Below, one piece after another: positions 1 through 8,670 of a stretch of DNA of 64,000 nucleotides. Made by a program: the position numbers and the translations under genes. Numbering within the stretch: position 1 is the first letter of the stretch; every line of letters begins with the position of its first letter. A model generated the notes under the pieces. That model worked only from the letters and a program-made list of their open reading frames with translations, was not told the origin of the DNA and did no database searches. The stretch lies in contig NZ_CP024608.1 of assembly GCF_002752675.1 (NCBI RefSeq), positions 2,604,001-2,668,000 of the forward strand, in the 5' to 3' direction. This stretch comes from Massilia violaceinigra. GTDB lineage: Bacteria > Pseudomonadota > Gammaproteobacteria > Burkholderiales > Burkholderiaceae_D.

Positions 1-810
1 GTCGTCCGACAGGCCCAGGTAGGCGCTGGCGCGCGCGCCGCCCTTGTCCCATTCGAGCGAGCCGCCGTGGCCCTGGTACTGCTGGATGGCGCTTTCGGCC
101 AGCAGCGACAGCGCCACCAGGGCGCGCACGGCGTCGTCGGTGGCTTCGTCTTCGAGCACGGTGTAGTCCTGGTGGTGCAGGATGGCCCAGGCGACCTCGC
201 TCGACAGGCCCCAGTTCCGCGCCAGCAGGCAGCCGATGGCGGCGTGGTTGGTGCTGTGGCGTTCATCTTCGAGCGCGGTGAAGGGACGTACCGGGTCGTT
301 GGCGGCGTCGGCGAAGGTGGCGGCGTAGCCGGGAAAACGCTGCATCAGCAGCGGCACGCCGGTGTCGCAAAACAGCCCGAAGGTGTGGGCCACGTCGGCT
401 TCGCCGATGCGCAGGCGGCGCGACAGGTAGACCATGGCCTGGGCGCGCCGGGTCGACAGGTCCCAGAAGCTGGCCAGCGAGGCGTGGTCGGCGCCGATGG
501 TGCGGCGCGCCAGCAGGCCGGTCATCAGGGCGGCGACCTGGTTGATTCCTAGAAACAAAATCGCTTGCTCGATCGACTTGGCCTTGCGCTTGCCGCCGTA
601 GAAGGAGGAATTGGCCAGCTTGAGCAGCGCCCCGGACATGCCAACGTCGCTGGCGATGATGCGCCCGATGGTGGCCGGCGACGGGTCTTCCGACATCAGT
701 TCGCGCTGCAGGTCGGCCAGCAGGCTCGGACGCGGCGGAATCCGGATCGACTTGATCAGGGCGTCGACCGGGTCGTCGGAGGAGATGGCTAGGGCGGCTG
801 GGTTGCTCAT
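1..810 (-). CDS. HDOD domain protein, C-terminus cut by window edge
   Basis: The reverse strand is open from an ATG at 810 to the first base of the window, giving 270 residues without a stop. Residues about 24 to 230 look like an HDOD domain: an IPPRPSLL-type start, then a helical stretch ending LLKLANSSFYGG, then IEQAILFLGINQV, all typical of the catalytically silent HD-like fold used in bacterial signalling proteins. The family usually links to motility, biofilm or c-di-GMP signalling; no partner is visible here. A TATTAT sits immediately before the ATG on the coding strand, so the transcript could have a very short leader. The C-terminal end lies outside the window, so an extra output domain cannot be excluded. 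Confidence 0.85.
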   Translation of the reverse strand, partial: MSNPAALAISSDDPVDALIKSIRIPPRPSLLADLQRELMSEDPSPATIGRIIASDVGMSGALLKLANSSFYGGKRKAKSIEQAILFLGINQVAALMTGLLARRTIGADHASLASFWDLSTRRAQAMVYLSRRLRIGEADVAHTFGLFCDTGVPLLMQRFPGYAATFADAANDPVRPFTALEDERHSTNHAAIGCLLARNWGLSSEVAWAILHHQDYTVLEDEATDDAVRALVALSLLAESAIQQYQGHGGSLEWDKGGARASAYLGLSDD

Positions 811-971
811 ATAATATCGAAGATTAATTTCCGTGCGGAATCTCTTGCAATGGGTCACTATAAACCAGTCTGCCTGGCTGCGGCTGATCTTGTGGCATTC
901 AAAAAAGAATCTTTCTTCAGTGTTGGGGCACCGTCACACCGGACCGGGTCTGCTTGGTGCCCGGCCGCACA

Positions 972-1006
972 TTGCGCGCCATTTTGGCAAGGTAGAATTG
1001 TTTCTT
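972..1006 (+). promoter_or_regulatory. Probable sigma-70 promoter of the mpg-like gene
   Basis: A TTGCGC at 972-977 and a TAGAAT at 993-998 are separated by 15 bases. The 18 bases at 989-1006 (AAGGTAGAATTGTTTCTT) recur exactly at 58894-58911 in front of the GNAT gene, which also has TTGCGC upstream. The predicted transcription start falls almost on the first ATG (1007), so the mRNA may be nearly leaderless. The promoter role is inferred. Confidence 0.5.
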
Positions 1007-1585
1007 ATGAAAATGCAGACAATGACACAGTTGGCGGGCATCGATTTTCATGCGCCGTCGCAGGAGGTGGCGCGCCAGCTCATCGGCGTGGTGCTGCTGG
1101 TCGATGGCGTGGGCGGGCGCATCGTCGAAACCGAGGCGTACGACCGCGACGATCCGGCCTCGCACAGCTTTTCCGGTCCGAGCGAGCGCAATCTGGCCAT
1201 GTTCGGCCCGCCCGGGCATGCCTATGTGTACCGCTCCTACGGGATTCACTGGTGCCTCAACTTCGTCTGCCGTGACAATGGCCATGGCGCCGGGGTGCTG
1301 ATCCGCGCGCTCGAGCCTTTGGCGGGCATCGGCGTGATGCGCGAGCGGCGCGCTCTGGACGATGTGCGCCTGCTGTGCTCCGGACCCGGCAAGCTATGCC
1401 AGGCGCTGGGCGTGACGCGCGCCCACAATGCACTGCCGCTGGATGCGCCGCCGTTCGCCCTCAGCCCGCCAGGCGATCCGGTCGTGGTGGTGGCCGGACC
1501 GCGGATCGGCATTTCCAAGGCCATGGACGTGCCCTGGCGCTTCGGCCTGGCCGGCTCGCGCTTCGTGAGCAAGCCGTTCCGCTGA
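1007..1585 (+). CDS. mpg: DNA-3-methyladenine glycosylase (AAG/Mpg family)
   Basis: The 192-residue product matches the AAG family, which removes alkylated purines such as 3-methyladenine from DNA by cleaving the N-glycosidic bond and thereby starts base-excision repair in the cytoplasm. The family signature is clear: VETEAY at residues 40-45 with the expected catalytic glutamate at 43, then [18 protein letters not shown] and a C-terminal RIGI segment. Length is normal for bacterial members (about 190-200). In-frame ATGs lie at 1007, 1013 and 1022. None has a good Shine-Dalgarno sequence, and a -10 box lies at 993-998, so the start is uncertain and the mRNA may be leaderless. It converges with the chemoreceptor gene, 13 bases apart. 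Confidence 0.9.
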   Translation: MKMQTMTQLAGIDFHAPSQEVARQLIGVVLLVDGVGGRIVETEAYDRDDPASHSFSGPSERNLAMFGPPGHAYVYRSYGIHWCLNFVCRDNGHGAGVLIRALEPLAGIGVMRERRALDDVRLLCSGPGKLCQALGVTRAHNALPLDAPPFALSPPGDPVVVVAGPRIGISKAMDVPWRFGLAGSRFVSKPFR

Positions 1586-1598
1586 ACCCGGCGCAACG

Positions 1599-3314
1599 TC
1601 AGAGCGCGCGCCGTCCGGCTGCCTCGCGCGCCGCCGCCGACAGTCCGCGCGCGCCCACCGCCCGCATCTTGCTCGACGCCGCGCGCCGCTCGGACGGCTC
1701 GCGGTAGTCGGCATCCGGGTCGCCGTGCAAGTCGGCCTGCTCGATGTCCTGCTCCTCGTCCTCCGCATCCGCATCGATCTGGAAGATCGAAACCGCCCGC
1801 GACAGGTTCACCGTCTGCTCGTGCAGGCTTTCGGCCGCGGCCGCCGCCTGCTCCACCAGCGCCGCGTTCTGCTGGGTCATGGAGTCCATCTGGCCGACCG
1901 CCATATTGACTTCGGCGATGCCTTCGGCCTGCTCGGAACTGGCCAGGCTGATGCGCTCGATGATCTCGTTGACCTGCTTGACCGAGGCGACGATATTGCC
2001 CATGCTGCTGCCCGCTTCGTTGACCGAGGCGCTGCCGCCGTCGATGATGGCGACCGAGGCCGCGATCAGGGTCTTGATTTCCTTGGCCGCCGCCGCCGAG
2101 CGCTGCGCCAGGGTGCGTACCTCGGCCGCCACCACGGCAAAGCCGCGGCCCTGCTCGCCGGCGCGCGCCGCTTCCACCGCCGCGTTCAGCGCCAATATAT
2201 TGGTCTGGAATGAAATACCGTCGATCACGCCGATGATGTCGACAATCTTGCCTGAGCTGGCCTTGATCTGGGCCATGGTCGTCACCGCCCGTTCGACCGC
2301 CTGCCCGCCGCTCGCGGCCAGGGTGGCGGCGCTGGACGCCAAGTCGTTGGCGCGGCGCGCATTGCTGGCGTTTTCCTTCACCGCCAGGGTCAGCGTTTCC
2401 ATCGCGCTGGCGGTCTGTTCCAGCGAGCCGGCCTGCATTTCGGTGCGGCTCGACAGGTCCAGGTTGCCGGTGGCAATTTCCTTCGAGGCTGTGTCGATCG
2501 AGTGCACCGAGGTCAGCACGGTGCGCAAGGTCTGGTTCAGGTTGGCGATGGTGTGGTCCAGCGCGCGCGAGGTGTCGGCGATTTCATCGCGGCCGCGGTT
2601 TGGCGTACCCACCGTCAGGCGCCCCTCGGCCAGGTCGCCCACCACCCCGGCAATGGCGCGGATGTCGGCCAGCATGCCGCGCCGCACCAGCATCGTGGCC
2701 AGCAGCGACAGGCCGATCGAGAGCAGCACCAGCGCCGCCATCGCCCCCACCAGCGAGCGGAATTCTTCGCGCGCCTCGGCGTAGGCGTGCTCGGCCCGGG
2801 TCTTTTCCAGGGACGCCAGCTGGCCCAGGCTGGCGCTGAGCGTGACGAATTCCTTTTCGGCCTTTTGCATCGAATTGGTGGCGATCGACTGGTCCATCTG
2901 CGCCATTTCGATGGTTTCCAGCACACCCTTGCGGTAAGCCGCCAGCGTGACGCCGGCCGCTTCGATCAGCTTTTTCTCGGATGGGTCGGCCATCTGGCCC
3001 AGCGCCGTCAGCTGGTCGGCGATGGCGCGGTGCTTCTTGCCGATGTCGGCGGTCAGCGCATCCACGCGCGACTGGGCGAAGCTGCCGTTGATCCAGGCCA
3101 GCAATTGATAGATATTGGCGTGCGCATGCTTGGCGTCGCCGGCGACGTCGGCCGCGGCTTTCTGGCGCGTGGCGTGCACCAGCACCATTTTTTCCAGTGA
3201 AGCATTCTGGCGCACCATGCCGTACCAGGCGCCCGCAGCCACCAGCATCAGCAAAATCAGCACCAGAGCGGGGGCCAGCAGCAGCTTGGGCCCAATACGC
3301 AGTTTGTTCAGCAT
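1599..3314 (-). CDS. Methyl-accepting chemotaxis protein
   Basis: This 571-residue inner-membrane chemoreceptor should sense a periplasmic signal and control the CheA kinase. Transmembrane helices lie at about 9-30 and 190-212; the roughly 160 residues between them are a helical periplasmic ligand-binding domain. A HAMP segment follows (about 212-265), then the cytoplasmic signalling domain with the highly conserved hairpin ([20 protein letters not shown] and [16 protein letters not shown], around 365-405). The C-terminus is an acidic stretch followed by an alanine/arginine-rich tail and has no CheR-docking pentapeptide. It lies 58 bases downstream of a cache-domain gene on the same strand, so the two are probably co-transcribed. 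Confidence 0.95.
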   Translation of the reverse strand: MLNKLRIGPKLLLAPALVLILLMLVAAGAWYGMVRQNASLEKMVLVHATRQKAAADVAGDAKHAHANIYQLLAWINGSFAQSRVDALTADIGKKHRAIADQLTALGQMADPSEKKLIEAAGVTLAAYRKGVLETIEMAQMDQSIATNSMQKAEKEFVTLSASLGQLASLEKTRAEHAYAEAREEFRSLVGAMAALVLLSIGLSLLATMLVRRGMLADIRAIAGVVGDLAEGRLTVGTPNRGRDEIADTSRALDHTIANLNQTLRTVLTSVHSIDTASKEIATGNLDLSSRTEMQAGSLEQTASAMETLTLAVKENASNARRANDLASSAATLAASGGQAVERAVTTMAQIKASSGKIVDIIGVIDGISFQTNILALNAAVEAARAGEQGRGFAVVAAEVRTLAQRSAAAAKEIKTLIAASVAIIDGGSASVNEAGSSMGNIVASVKQVNEIIERISLASSEQAEGIAEVNMAVGQMDSMTQQNAALVEQAAAAAESLHEQTVNLSRAVSIFQIDADAEDEEQDIEQADLHGDPDADYREPSERRAASSKMRAVGARGLSAAAREAAGRRAL

Positions 3315-3372
3315 GCCTTACTCCCGACAGTACGTTGCGCGGACGGCAGATGCCGCCCGCTTTGCAATTGCA

Positions 3373-3828
3373 TCAATTCTTGTAAATGCCCGCTTCCAGC
3401 ACCACATCGTCAACCCGCTGGATGTAGGTGGTTTTCGGCTCGATCTTGCCGTTGGTGGGGTTCTTGTACTGGTAGTCGACCCAGCCCTTGCCCTTCGACT
3501 GGCCCAGGTTGATGATTTCACGGCGATATTTCTTGCCGCTCGCATCGGGCACATCGGTCAGGTCCTTGCCCACGATCGATGGGTTGATCGGGTGGGCCAG
3601 CACGATGCCGGTCTGCAGGTCGCGCATGTCGATGTACAGCTCGCCCTGGACGAAATCCTTGTCCTTGGCGTTGATGCGCTTGACCATTTCTTCCTTGCCC
3701 TTGGATTTGATCAGCGCAACGCCGCGCTCGACCATGGCAATCGCGTCTTTCTCGGTGGGTTCGGCGGCGCAGGCGGCGTCGGCGGCAAAGGTGAAGCACA
3801 GGGCGGTGGCGGTCAGCAGCAATTTCAT
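3373..3828 (-). CDS. Secreted single-cache domain protein
   Basis: A 151-residue protein with a Sec signal peptide (MKLLLTATALCFTFAADAACA) and one small sensor domain of the sCache_2 type: a helix with AIAMVERGVALIK, then DLQTGIVLAHPINPSIVGKDL and KGWVDYQYKNP. Such domains are normally the sensory part of chemoreceptors and kinases; stand-alone periplasmic versions are common in Burkholderiales. The ATG at 3828 is chosen over one 42 bases upstream because it begins the signal peptide and has an AAAGGA ribosome-binding site. It precedes the chemoreceptor gene in the same direction, so it may act as a soluble ligand-binding partner of that receptor; that is inference. Confidence 0.8.
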   Translation of the reverse strand: MKLLLTATALCFTFAADAACAAEPTEKDAIAMVERGVALIKSKGKEEMVKRINAKDKDFVQGELYIDMRDLQTGIVLAHPINPSIVGKDLTDVPDASGKKYRREIINLGQSKGKGWVDYQYKNPTNGKIEPKTTYIQRVDDVVLEAGIYKN

Positions 3829-4069
3829 GGCAAATCCTTTCAGGAATGGAGGGTTGTTGCTTGGGTGCATTGCGTAATCTACGCCCCCGCTCCCGGCGCC
3901 GGTTGCGCAATGTCAAGGCCGAGGCGAAGGATGCGCGCACGCCACACTCCAGGCCGCTTGTGCGGGCACAAGAACAACGTTGCTTCGTCATATTGATGCA
4001 GGGCAATTTGATTCCCAGTGGCAAGCATATGATGATTTTCTGCCTTCCCACCCTGTTCAGGAGCCCGTC

Positions 4070-5470
4070 GTGACCGATCTTTCGTCCCCCAAATTCAAGC
4101 CCTACACCCGCCAGTCGATCGCCAATGCGCGTCAGTGGCAATTCATGTCGCCCGAGCTGCAGGAAGCGGTGGAAGTGGTCTCGCGGGTGCTGCCGTTTCG
4201 CACCAATGAATATGTGATGGACCAGCTGATCGACTGGAGCAATATTCCGGACGATCCGATCTACCGCCTGGTGTTTCCGCACCGCGACATGCTGCAGCCC
4301 CAGGAATACGCCCGGCTGCGCGAGCTGGTGCTGTACAAGAAGGATGAAACGGCCATCAACCAGCTGGTGCACACGATCCGCATGCGCATGAATCCCCATC
4401 CGGCCGGCCAGATGACCCACAACGTGCCGCGCGTAAACGACGCTCCCCTGCGCGGCCTGCAGCACAAGTACAAGGAAACGGTACTGTTCTTCCCCAGCGC
4501 CGGCCAGACCTGCCACGCCTACTGCACCTTCTGCTTCCGCTGGCCGCAATTCGTCGGCATGGACGACATGAAGTTCGATGCGCGCGAAACGACCGAGCTG
4601 GTGGCCTATCTGGCCACCCATCCGGATGTGACCGACGTGCTCATCACGGGGGGCGACCCGATGATCATGAATACCCGTTCGCTGGCCGGCTTCCTCGAAT
4701 CGCTGCTGGTGCCCGAGCTGGCGCACATCCAGAACATTCGCATCGGCACCAAGGCGGTGGCGTACTGGCCGCAGCGTTTCGTCACCGACCGCGATGCCGA
4801 CGACCTGATGCGCCTGTTCGAGAAAGTGGTTGCCTCCGGCAAGAACCTGGCCATCATGGGCCACTACAGCCACGCCGTCGAACTGCGCAACGAAATGGCG
4901 CAAAAGGCGGTCAAGCGCATCGTCTCGACGGGCGCCACCCTGCGCATGCAAGGCCCGCTGATCCGCCACATCAACGAAGACCCCGCCAGCTGGGCCGAAC
5001 TGTGGACCACCGGCGTGCGCCTGGGCGCGATTCCCTACTACATGTTCGTCGAACGCGACACCGGCCCCAGCGAGTATTTTTCCCTGCCGCTGGCACGCGC
5101 CCACGAAATCTTCCAGTCGGCCTACCAGATGGTGTCCGGCCTGTCGCGCACGGTGCGCGGGCCCTCCATGAGCGCCTTCCCAGGCAAGGTCGTGATCGAT
5201 GGCGTGGTCACCATCAATGGCGAAAAACTGTTCGCCCTGCAATTTTTGCAGGCACGCAATCCGGATTGGGTGCGCAAGCCCTTCTTCGCCAAGTTCGACG
5301 AAAAGGCCACCTGGATGGACCACCTGGTGCCGGCCTTCGGCAAGAGCAAGTTCTTCTTTGAAAGCGAGGACGATGGCGCCGTGCATGCGCCGGCCGGCAA
5401 GGTCATTCCGATCTCGACGGCGCAGCGGGCCGGCGCGGGCGGCTGCAGCAAACAGACCGACGCCGCCTGA
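4070..5470 (+). CDS. kamA: Lysine 2,3-aminomutase family radical SAM enzyme
   Basis: This 466-residue radical SAM enzyme is expected to use a [4Fe-4S] cluster, S-adenosylmethionine and pyridoxal phosphate to move an amino group on lysine or a related amino acid. The cluster motif CxxxCxxC is at Cys148, Cys152 and Cys155 (CHAYCTFC), followed by ITGGDPM (SAM-binding GGE-like segment). A PGK motif with Lys373 is the likely PLP-binding lysine. I chose the GTG at 4070, which has AGGAG six bases upstream; an upstream TTG extension to 3980 lacks a ribosome-binding site. The MFS carrier gene follows 14 bases later, suggesting an operon. Substrate cannot be fixed from sequence, and EF-P lysine modification (EpmB) is an alternative, although EpmB is shorter. 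Confidence 0.85.
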   Translation: MTDLSSPKFKPYTRQSIANARQWQFMSPELQEAVEVVSRVLPFRTNEYVMDQLIDWSNIPDDPIYRLVFPHRDMLQPQEYARLRELVLYKKDETAINQLVHTIRMRMNPHPAGQMTHNVPRVNDAPLRGLQHKYKETVLFFPSAGQTCHAYCTFCFRWPQFVGMDDMKFDARETTELVAYLATHPDVTDVLITGGDPMIMNTRSLAGFLESLLVPELAHIQNIRIGTKAVAYWPQRFVTDRDADDLMRLFEKVVASGKNLAIMGHYSHAVELRNEMAQKAVKRIVSTGATLRMQGPLIRHINEDPASWAELWTTGVRLGAIPYYMFVERDTGPSEYFSLPLARAHEIFQSAYQMVSGLSRTVRGPSMSAFPGKVVIDGVVTINGEKLFALQFLQARNPDWVRKPFFAKFDEKATWMDHLVPAFGKSKFFFESEDDGAVHAPAGKVIPISTAQRAGAGGCSKQTDAA

Positions 5471-5484
5471 GGCCGGGGAGAAGC

Positions 5485-6771
5485 ATGATGGGAGGCGCGC
5501 AGCAGCACAAGGCACTGTCCGGTCTGGCCATTTTTTTCTCCGTGTTCCTGCCGTTTGCGCTGGGACATTACCTGTCCTCGCTGCTGCGTACCGTCAACGC
5601 CGTGCTGGCGCCCAACCTGGTGCAATCGCTCTCGCTCACCTCCGGGCAACTGGGGCTGCTCACCAGTGCCTTTTTCTTTTCCTTCGCGCTGGTGCAGCTG
5701 CCGGTCGGCATCGCGCTCGACCGCTACGGACCGCGCAAGGTGCAACTGGTGCTGATGCTGCTGGCCGGCAGCGGCGCCGTCATGTTCGCGCATGGCAACA
5801 GCTTCGCGGAACTGGTGGTGGCGCGCGCCGTCATCGGCTTCGGGCTGGGCGGCTGCTTCATGTCGGCCGTCAAGTCGATTTCCAGCTGGATCGCACCGGA
5901 GCGCTTGCCGTCGGTGCACGGCTACCTGATCGCGGTAGGCGGGCTGGGCGCGGCCTCGGCCACCCTGCCGGTGCGCCTGGCGCTGCAGTTCACCGACTGG
6001 CGCGGCCTGTTCATCCTGCTCGGCGCGCTGGCCGCCTGCGTTGGCTTGCTGATCTGGCTGGTGACGCCGCGCGCCGCTGCCGCCGCGCCCAAGATGCCGG
6101 CGCCGACCTTGCATTCGATCCTCGATGTCTACCGCGATCCGGCGTTTCGCAAGACCATTTCGCTCATGCTCGTTCCGCATGCCGTGTTTTTCGGCCTGCA
6201 GGGCTTGTGGATAGGGCGCTGGCTGTCCGACGTGGCGCATTTTTCCGACGCCGCCGTGGCTTACCTGCTGTACCTGAGCATGGCCGCCGTCATTTTCGGC
6301 GCCATCGCGGTCGGCATGCTGACCGAGTGGGCCGGGCGGCGCGGCGTCAAACCGCTCGACGTGGCGGCCATCGGCATCGGCTTGTTCCTGCTGGTGCAGA
6401 TCGGCATCGTGCTCAATTTCAAACCGAGCTTCCAGACGCTCTCGGTGCTGTTTACCCTGATCGGCACCATTACCGGCATCGAGTATGCGATCGTGGCCCA
6501 GAGCATGCCCGCCAGCCTGACCGGGCGCGCCGCTACCTGCCTCAACTTGCTGATTTTCATCGGCGCCTTCCTGGTGCAGGCCGGCTTTGGCCAGGTGCTG
6601 GGCTTGTGGCAAGCCAATGTGCTGCACCAGTATCCGGTCAGCGCCTACCAGGCCGCGTTCGGCATTCTGGTGTTGCTGCAGTTGCCGGGGCTGGTGCTGT
6701 ACGTGCGGCGGCGCGGGCGCGCGCCGGCCCCGGCAGCCGTGCAGGCACAGGCGGAGGGCGCGGTGGCGTAA
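5485..6771 (+). CDS. MFS transporter
   Basis: A 428-residue membrane protein with about 12 hydrophobic segments and the major facilitator motif A between helices 2 and 3 (GIALDRYGPRKV). A loop of about 30 mostly hydrophilic residues (around 195-225) separates the two six-helix halves. It starts at an ATG 14 bases after the kamA-like stop with GGGGAG upstream, so it is probably translated from the same message. The substrate is unknown; a beta-amino acid or compatible-solute role is a guess based only on the neighbour. The C-terminal tail is short, Arg/Ala/Pro-rich and cytoplasmic. Confidence 0.9.
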   Translation: MMGGAQQHKALSGLAIFFSVFLPFALGHYLSSLLRTVNAVLAPNLVQSLSLTSGQLGLLTSAFFFSFALVQLPVGIALDRYGPRKVQLVLMLLAGSGAVMFAHGNSFAELVVARAVIGFGLGGCFMSAVKSISSWIAPERLPSVHGYLIAVGGLGAASATLPVRLALQFTDWRGLFILLGALAACVGLLIWLVTPRAAAAAPKMPAPTLHSILDVYRDPAFRKTISLMLVPHAVFFGLQGLWIGRWLSDVAHFSDAAVAYLLYLSMAAVIFGAIAVGMLTEWAGRRGVKPLDVAAIGIGLFLLVQIGIVLNFKPSFQTLSVLFTLIGTITGIEYAIVAQSMPASLTGRAATCLNLLIFIGAFLVQAGFGQVLGLWQANVLHQYPVSAYQAAFGILVLLQLPGLVLYVRRRGRAPAPAAVQAQAEGAVA

Positions 6772-6843
6772 CGGGCGAGCCGGCTTGGATGATTCGTCTA
6801 GAATCCCGGGGACCAGTTCCCGTCCAATCCAAGGAGATTTTCC

Positions 6844-8220
6844 ATGCGCGCCCATCCGTCCGTTCGCCTGCTCGCAGGCTGCATGCTGCTGGGCCTTGCG
6901 GCCTGCGGCGAAAAGGCCATCCTGCCGGCCAGCGATGGCGTCGGCCCGGCGCCGACCATTCCGCCGCCGAACAAGACCCTCATCCCGACTGTCAATATCG
7001 CGCCCGCCAAGGGCTGGCCCGCCGGCACCACGCCGCGCGCCGCGCCCGGCTTTGCCGTCAAGGCCATGGTCAGCGGCCTGGACCATCCGCGCTGGCTGTA
7101 CGTGCTGCCCAATGGCGACGTGCTGGTGGCCGAGACCAATGCGCCGCCCAAGCCCGAAGATGGCAAGGGCATCAAGGGTTTCGTGATGAAGAAGGTCATG
7201 GCCAAGGCCGGCGCCGGCGTGCCCAGCGCCAACCGCATCACCCTGCTGCGCGACGCCGATGGCGACGGCGTGGCCGAAATGCGCAGCGAATTTTTGAAGG
7301 GCCTCAATTCACCGTTCGGCATGGCGCTGGTGGGCGATGTGCTGTACATCGCCAATGCCGATGCCATCGTGAAGTTCCCCTACCGCAGCGGCGAGACGGC
7401 GATCAGTGCCGCGCCGGAAACGGTGGCCGCCCTGCCGGGCGGGCCGATCAATCATCACTGGACCAAGAACATCATCGCCAGCAAGGATGGCAGCAAGCTG
7501 TACGCGACCGTCGGCTCCAACAGCAACGTGGCCGAGAACGGCATGGAGAACGAGGTCAACCGCGCCGCGATCCTGGAAGTCGACCTGGCCAGCAAGGCCA
7601 CGCGCCTGTTCGCCTCGGGCCTGCGCAATCCGAACGGCATGGGCTGGCAGCCGCAGAGCGGCGCCCTGTGGACGGTGGTCAATGAACGCGACGAGCTGGG
7701 CAGCGACCTGGTGCCCGATTACCTGACTTCGGTGAAGGATGGCGGGTTTTACGGCTGGCCATACAGCTACTACGGCAAGCACGTCGACGAGCGGGTCAAG
7801 CCGCCCAAGCCGGAGCTGGTGGCCAAGGCCATCATGCCCGACTACGCGCTGGGCAGCCACGTGGCGCCGCTGGGCATGGTGTTCTATGAAGGCAGCCTGT
7901 TCCCGGCGCAGTACGCGGGCGGCGCGTTCATCGGCCAGCATGGCTCGTGGAACCGCGAACCGCTGAGCGGCTATAACGTGGTGTTCGTGCCTTTTGACAA
8001 AGGTATGCCGAAAGGAAAGCCGATCGAGATCCTGACGGGCTTCGTGAACGAGGCGGGCGATGCGTACGGACGGCCGGTTGGCGTGGCGGTCGACAAGGCC
8101 GGTGCGCTGCTGGTGGCCGATGATGTGGGCAATGTGGTCTGGCGGGTGACGCCATCGGTGGCTGCGGCAGTGCCAGCGCCCGTCAGCGCGCCCGCCGCGG
8201 TTCCAGCGGTGACCAACTAG
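6844..8220 (+). CDS. PQQ-dependent sugar dehydrogenase-like lipoprotein (sorbosone dehydrogenase family)
   Basis: A 458-residue beta-propeller protein of the GSDH/COG2133 group (soluble glucose or L-sorbosone dehydrogenase). A lipoprotein signal ends LGLAAC with Cys21 as the lipidation site, so the enzyme should be anchored in the envelope facing the periplasm. Family features include [56 protein letters not shown] and GQHGSWNR, the blade motifs of these quinoproteins. An AAGGAG lies eight bases before the ATG. No PQQ biosynthesis genes lie in the window. The C-terminus ends in an Ala/Pro/Val-rich tail. The substrate is undetermined, and binding of PQQ is inferred from family membership. Confidence 0.85.
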   Translation: MRAHPSVRLLAGCMLLGLAACGEKAILPASDGVGPAPTIPPPNKTLIPTVNIAPAKGWPAGTTPRAAPGFAVKAMVSGLDHPRWLYVLPNGDVLVAETNAPPKPEDGKGIKGFVMKKVMAKAGAGVPSANRITLLRDADGDGVAEMRSEFLKGLNSPFGMALVGDVLYIANADAIVKFPYRSGETAISAAPETVAALPGGPINHHWTKNIIASKDGSKLYATVGSNSNVAENGMENEVNRAAILEVDLASKATRLFASGLRNPNGMGWQPQSGALWTVVNERDELGSDLVPDYLTSVKDGGFYGWPYSYYGKHVDERVKPPKPELVAKAIMPDYALGSHVAPLGMVFYEGSLFPAQYAGGAFIGQHGSWNREPLSGYNVVFVPFDKGMPKGKPIEILTGFVNEAGDAYGRPVGVAVDKAGALLVADDVGNVVWRVTPSVAAAVPAPVSAPAAVPAVTN

Positions 8221-8224
8221 CCGC

Positions 8225-8332
8225 AAAACCGTCTTTCCCGCGAAGGCGGGAATCCAATTTCGTTCCGCAGCCACGGGCGGCTCAATGAGCTTGGATTCCC
8301 ACCGAGTGCCGCCTTAGCGCTGGAACGACGTG
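8225..8332. repeat. REP-like palindromic pair (BIME type)
   Basis: An AAAACCGTC..TTCCCGCG..GGCGGGAA unit at 8225-8252 is followed by an inverted, more degenerate partner (GGATTCCCACC.. to GGAACGACG) ending near 8332. The same arrangement in cleaner form occurs at 59450-59550, and single short forms are at 35281 and 49872. It lies between convergent genes and may also work as a bidirectional terminator. Confidence 0.75.
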
Positions 8333-8336
8333 TAGG

Positions 8337-8669
8337 TTAGCCGCAACCATCAAGCATCAACGCCGGCAAACTGGTCCACGCCACGCCGGCGACGGCCAGC
8401 ACGGCACTGCCGGCGCTGGCCCAGTCCAGCAGGCGCGTCGCCTCCGACGCACTGGCCAGCACATGGCGCGCGCGCCACGCCAGCCACAAACACACTCCCA
8501 GCGCCAGCGCCGACACCATCCCCACCACCCAGCGGCGCGGCGCCTCGCCATCAATCATCCCGGGCGCGCACAGCGCCGCCACCCACACATAGCAAAAGAA
8601 AAAATGCAGCGCCCACACCAGCAGCGGTGCGCATGCGTGCAGGAGTTTGCTGAAAAGGTGTTCGCGCAT
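8337..8669 (-). CDS. Small membrane protein of the cytochrome oxidase operon
   Basis: A 110-residue protein with about three hydrophobic helices (roughly residues 12-34, 47-66 and 82-102). It starts one base after the stop of the fused CoxA/CoxC gene, so it is certainly part of that operon and probably translationally coupled. I do not recognise a named domain; the position suggests a subunit IV-like or assembly/stability factor of the oxidase, which is inference. Charged residues are few and no metal-binding motif is visible. Confidence 0.7.
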   Translation of the reverse strand: MREHLFSKLLHACAPLLVWALHFFFCYVWVAALCAPGMIDGEAPRRWVVGMVSALALGVCLWLAWRARHVLASASEATRLLDWASAGSAVLAVAGVAWTSLPALMLDGCG

Positions 8670-8670
8670 C

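Noticed and set aside
3980..4069. TTG-initiated N-terminal extension of the kamA-like gene
   Set aside because: No ribosome-binding site, while the GTG at 4070 has AGGAG at ideal spacing.
3518..7086. Long minus-strand frames opposite the kamA-like, MFS and PQQ genes
   Set aside because: The His/Gln/Arg-rich products show no domains, and the plus-strand genes explain the region; high GC content leaves the opposite strand free of stops.
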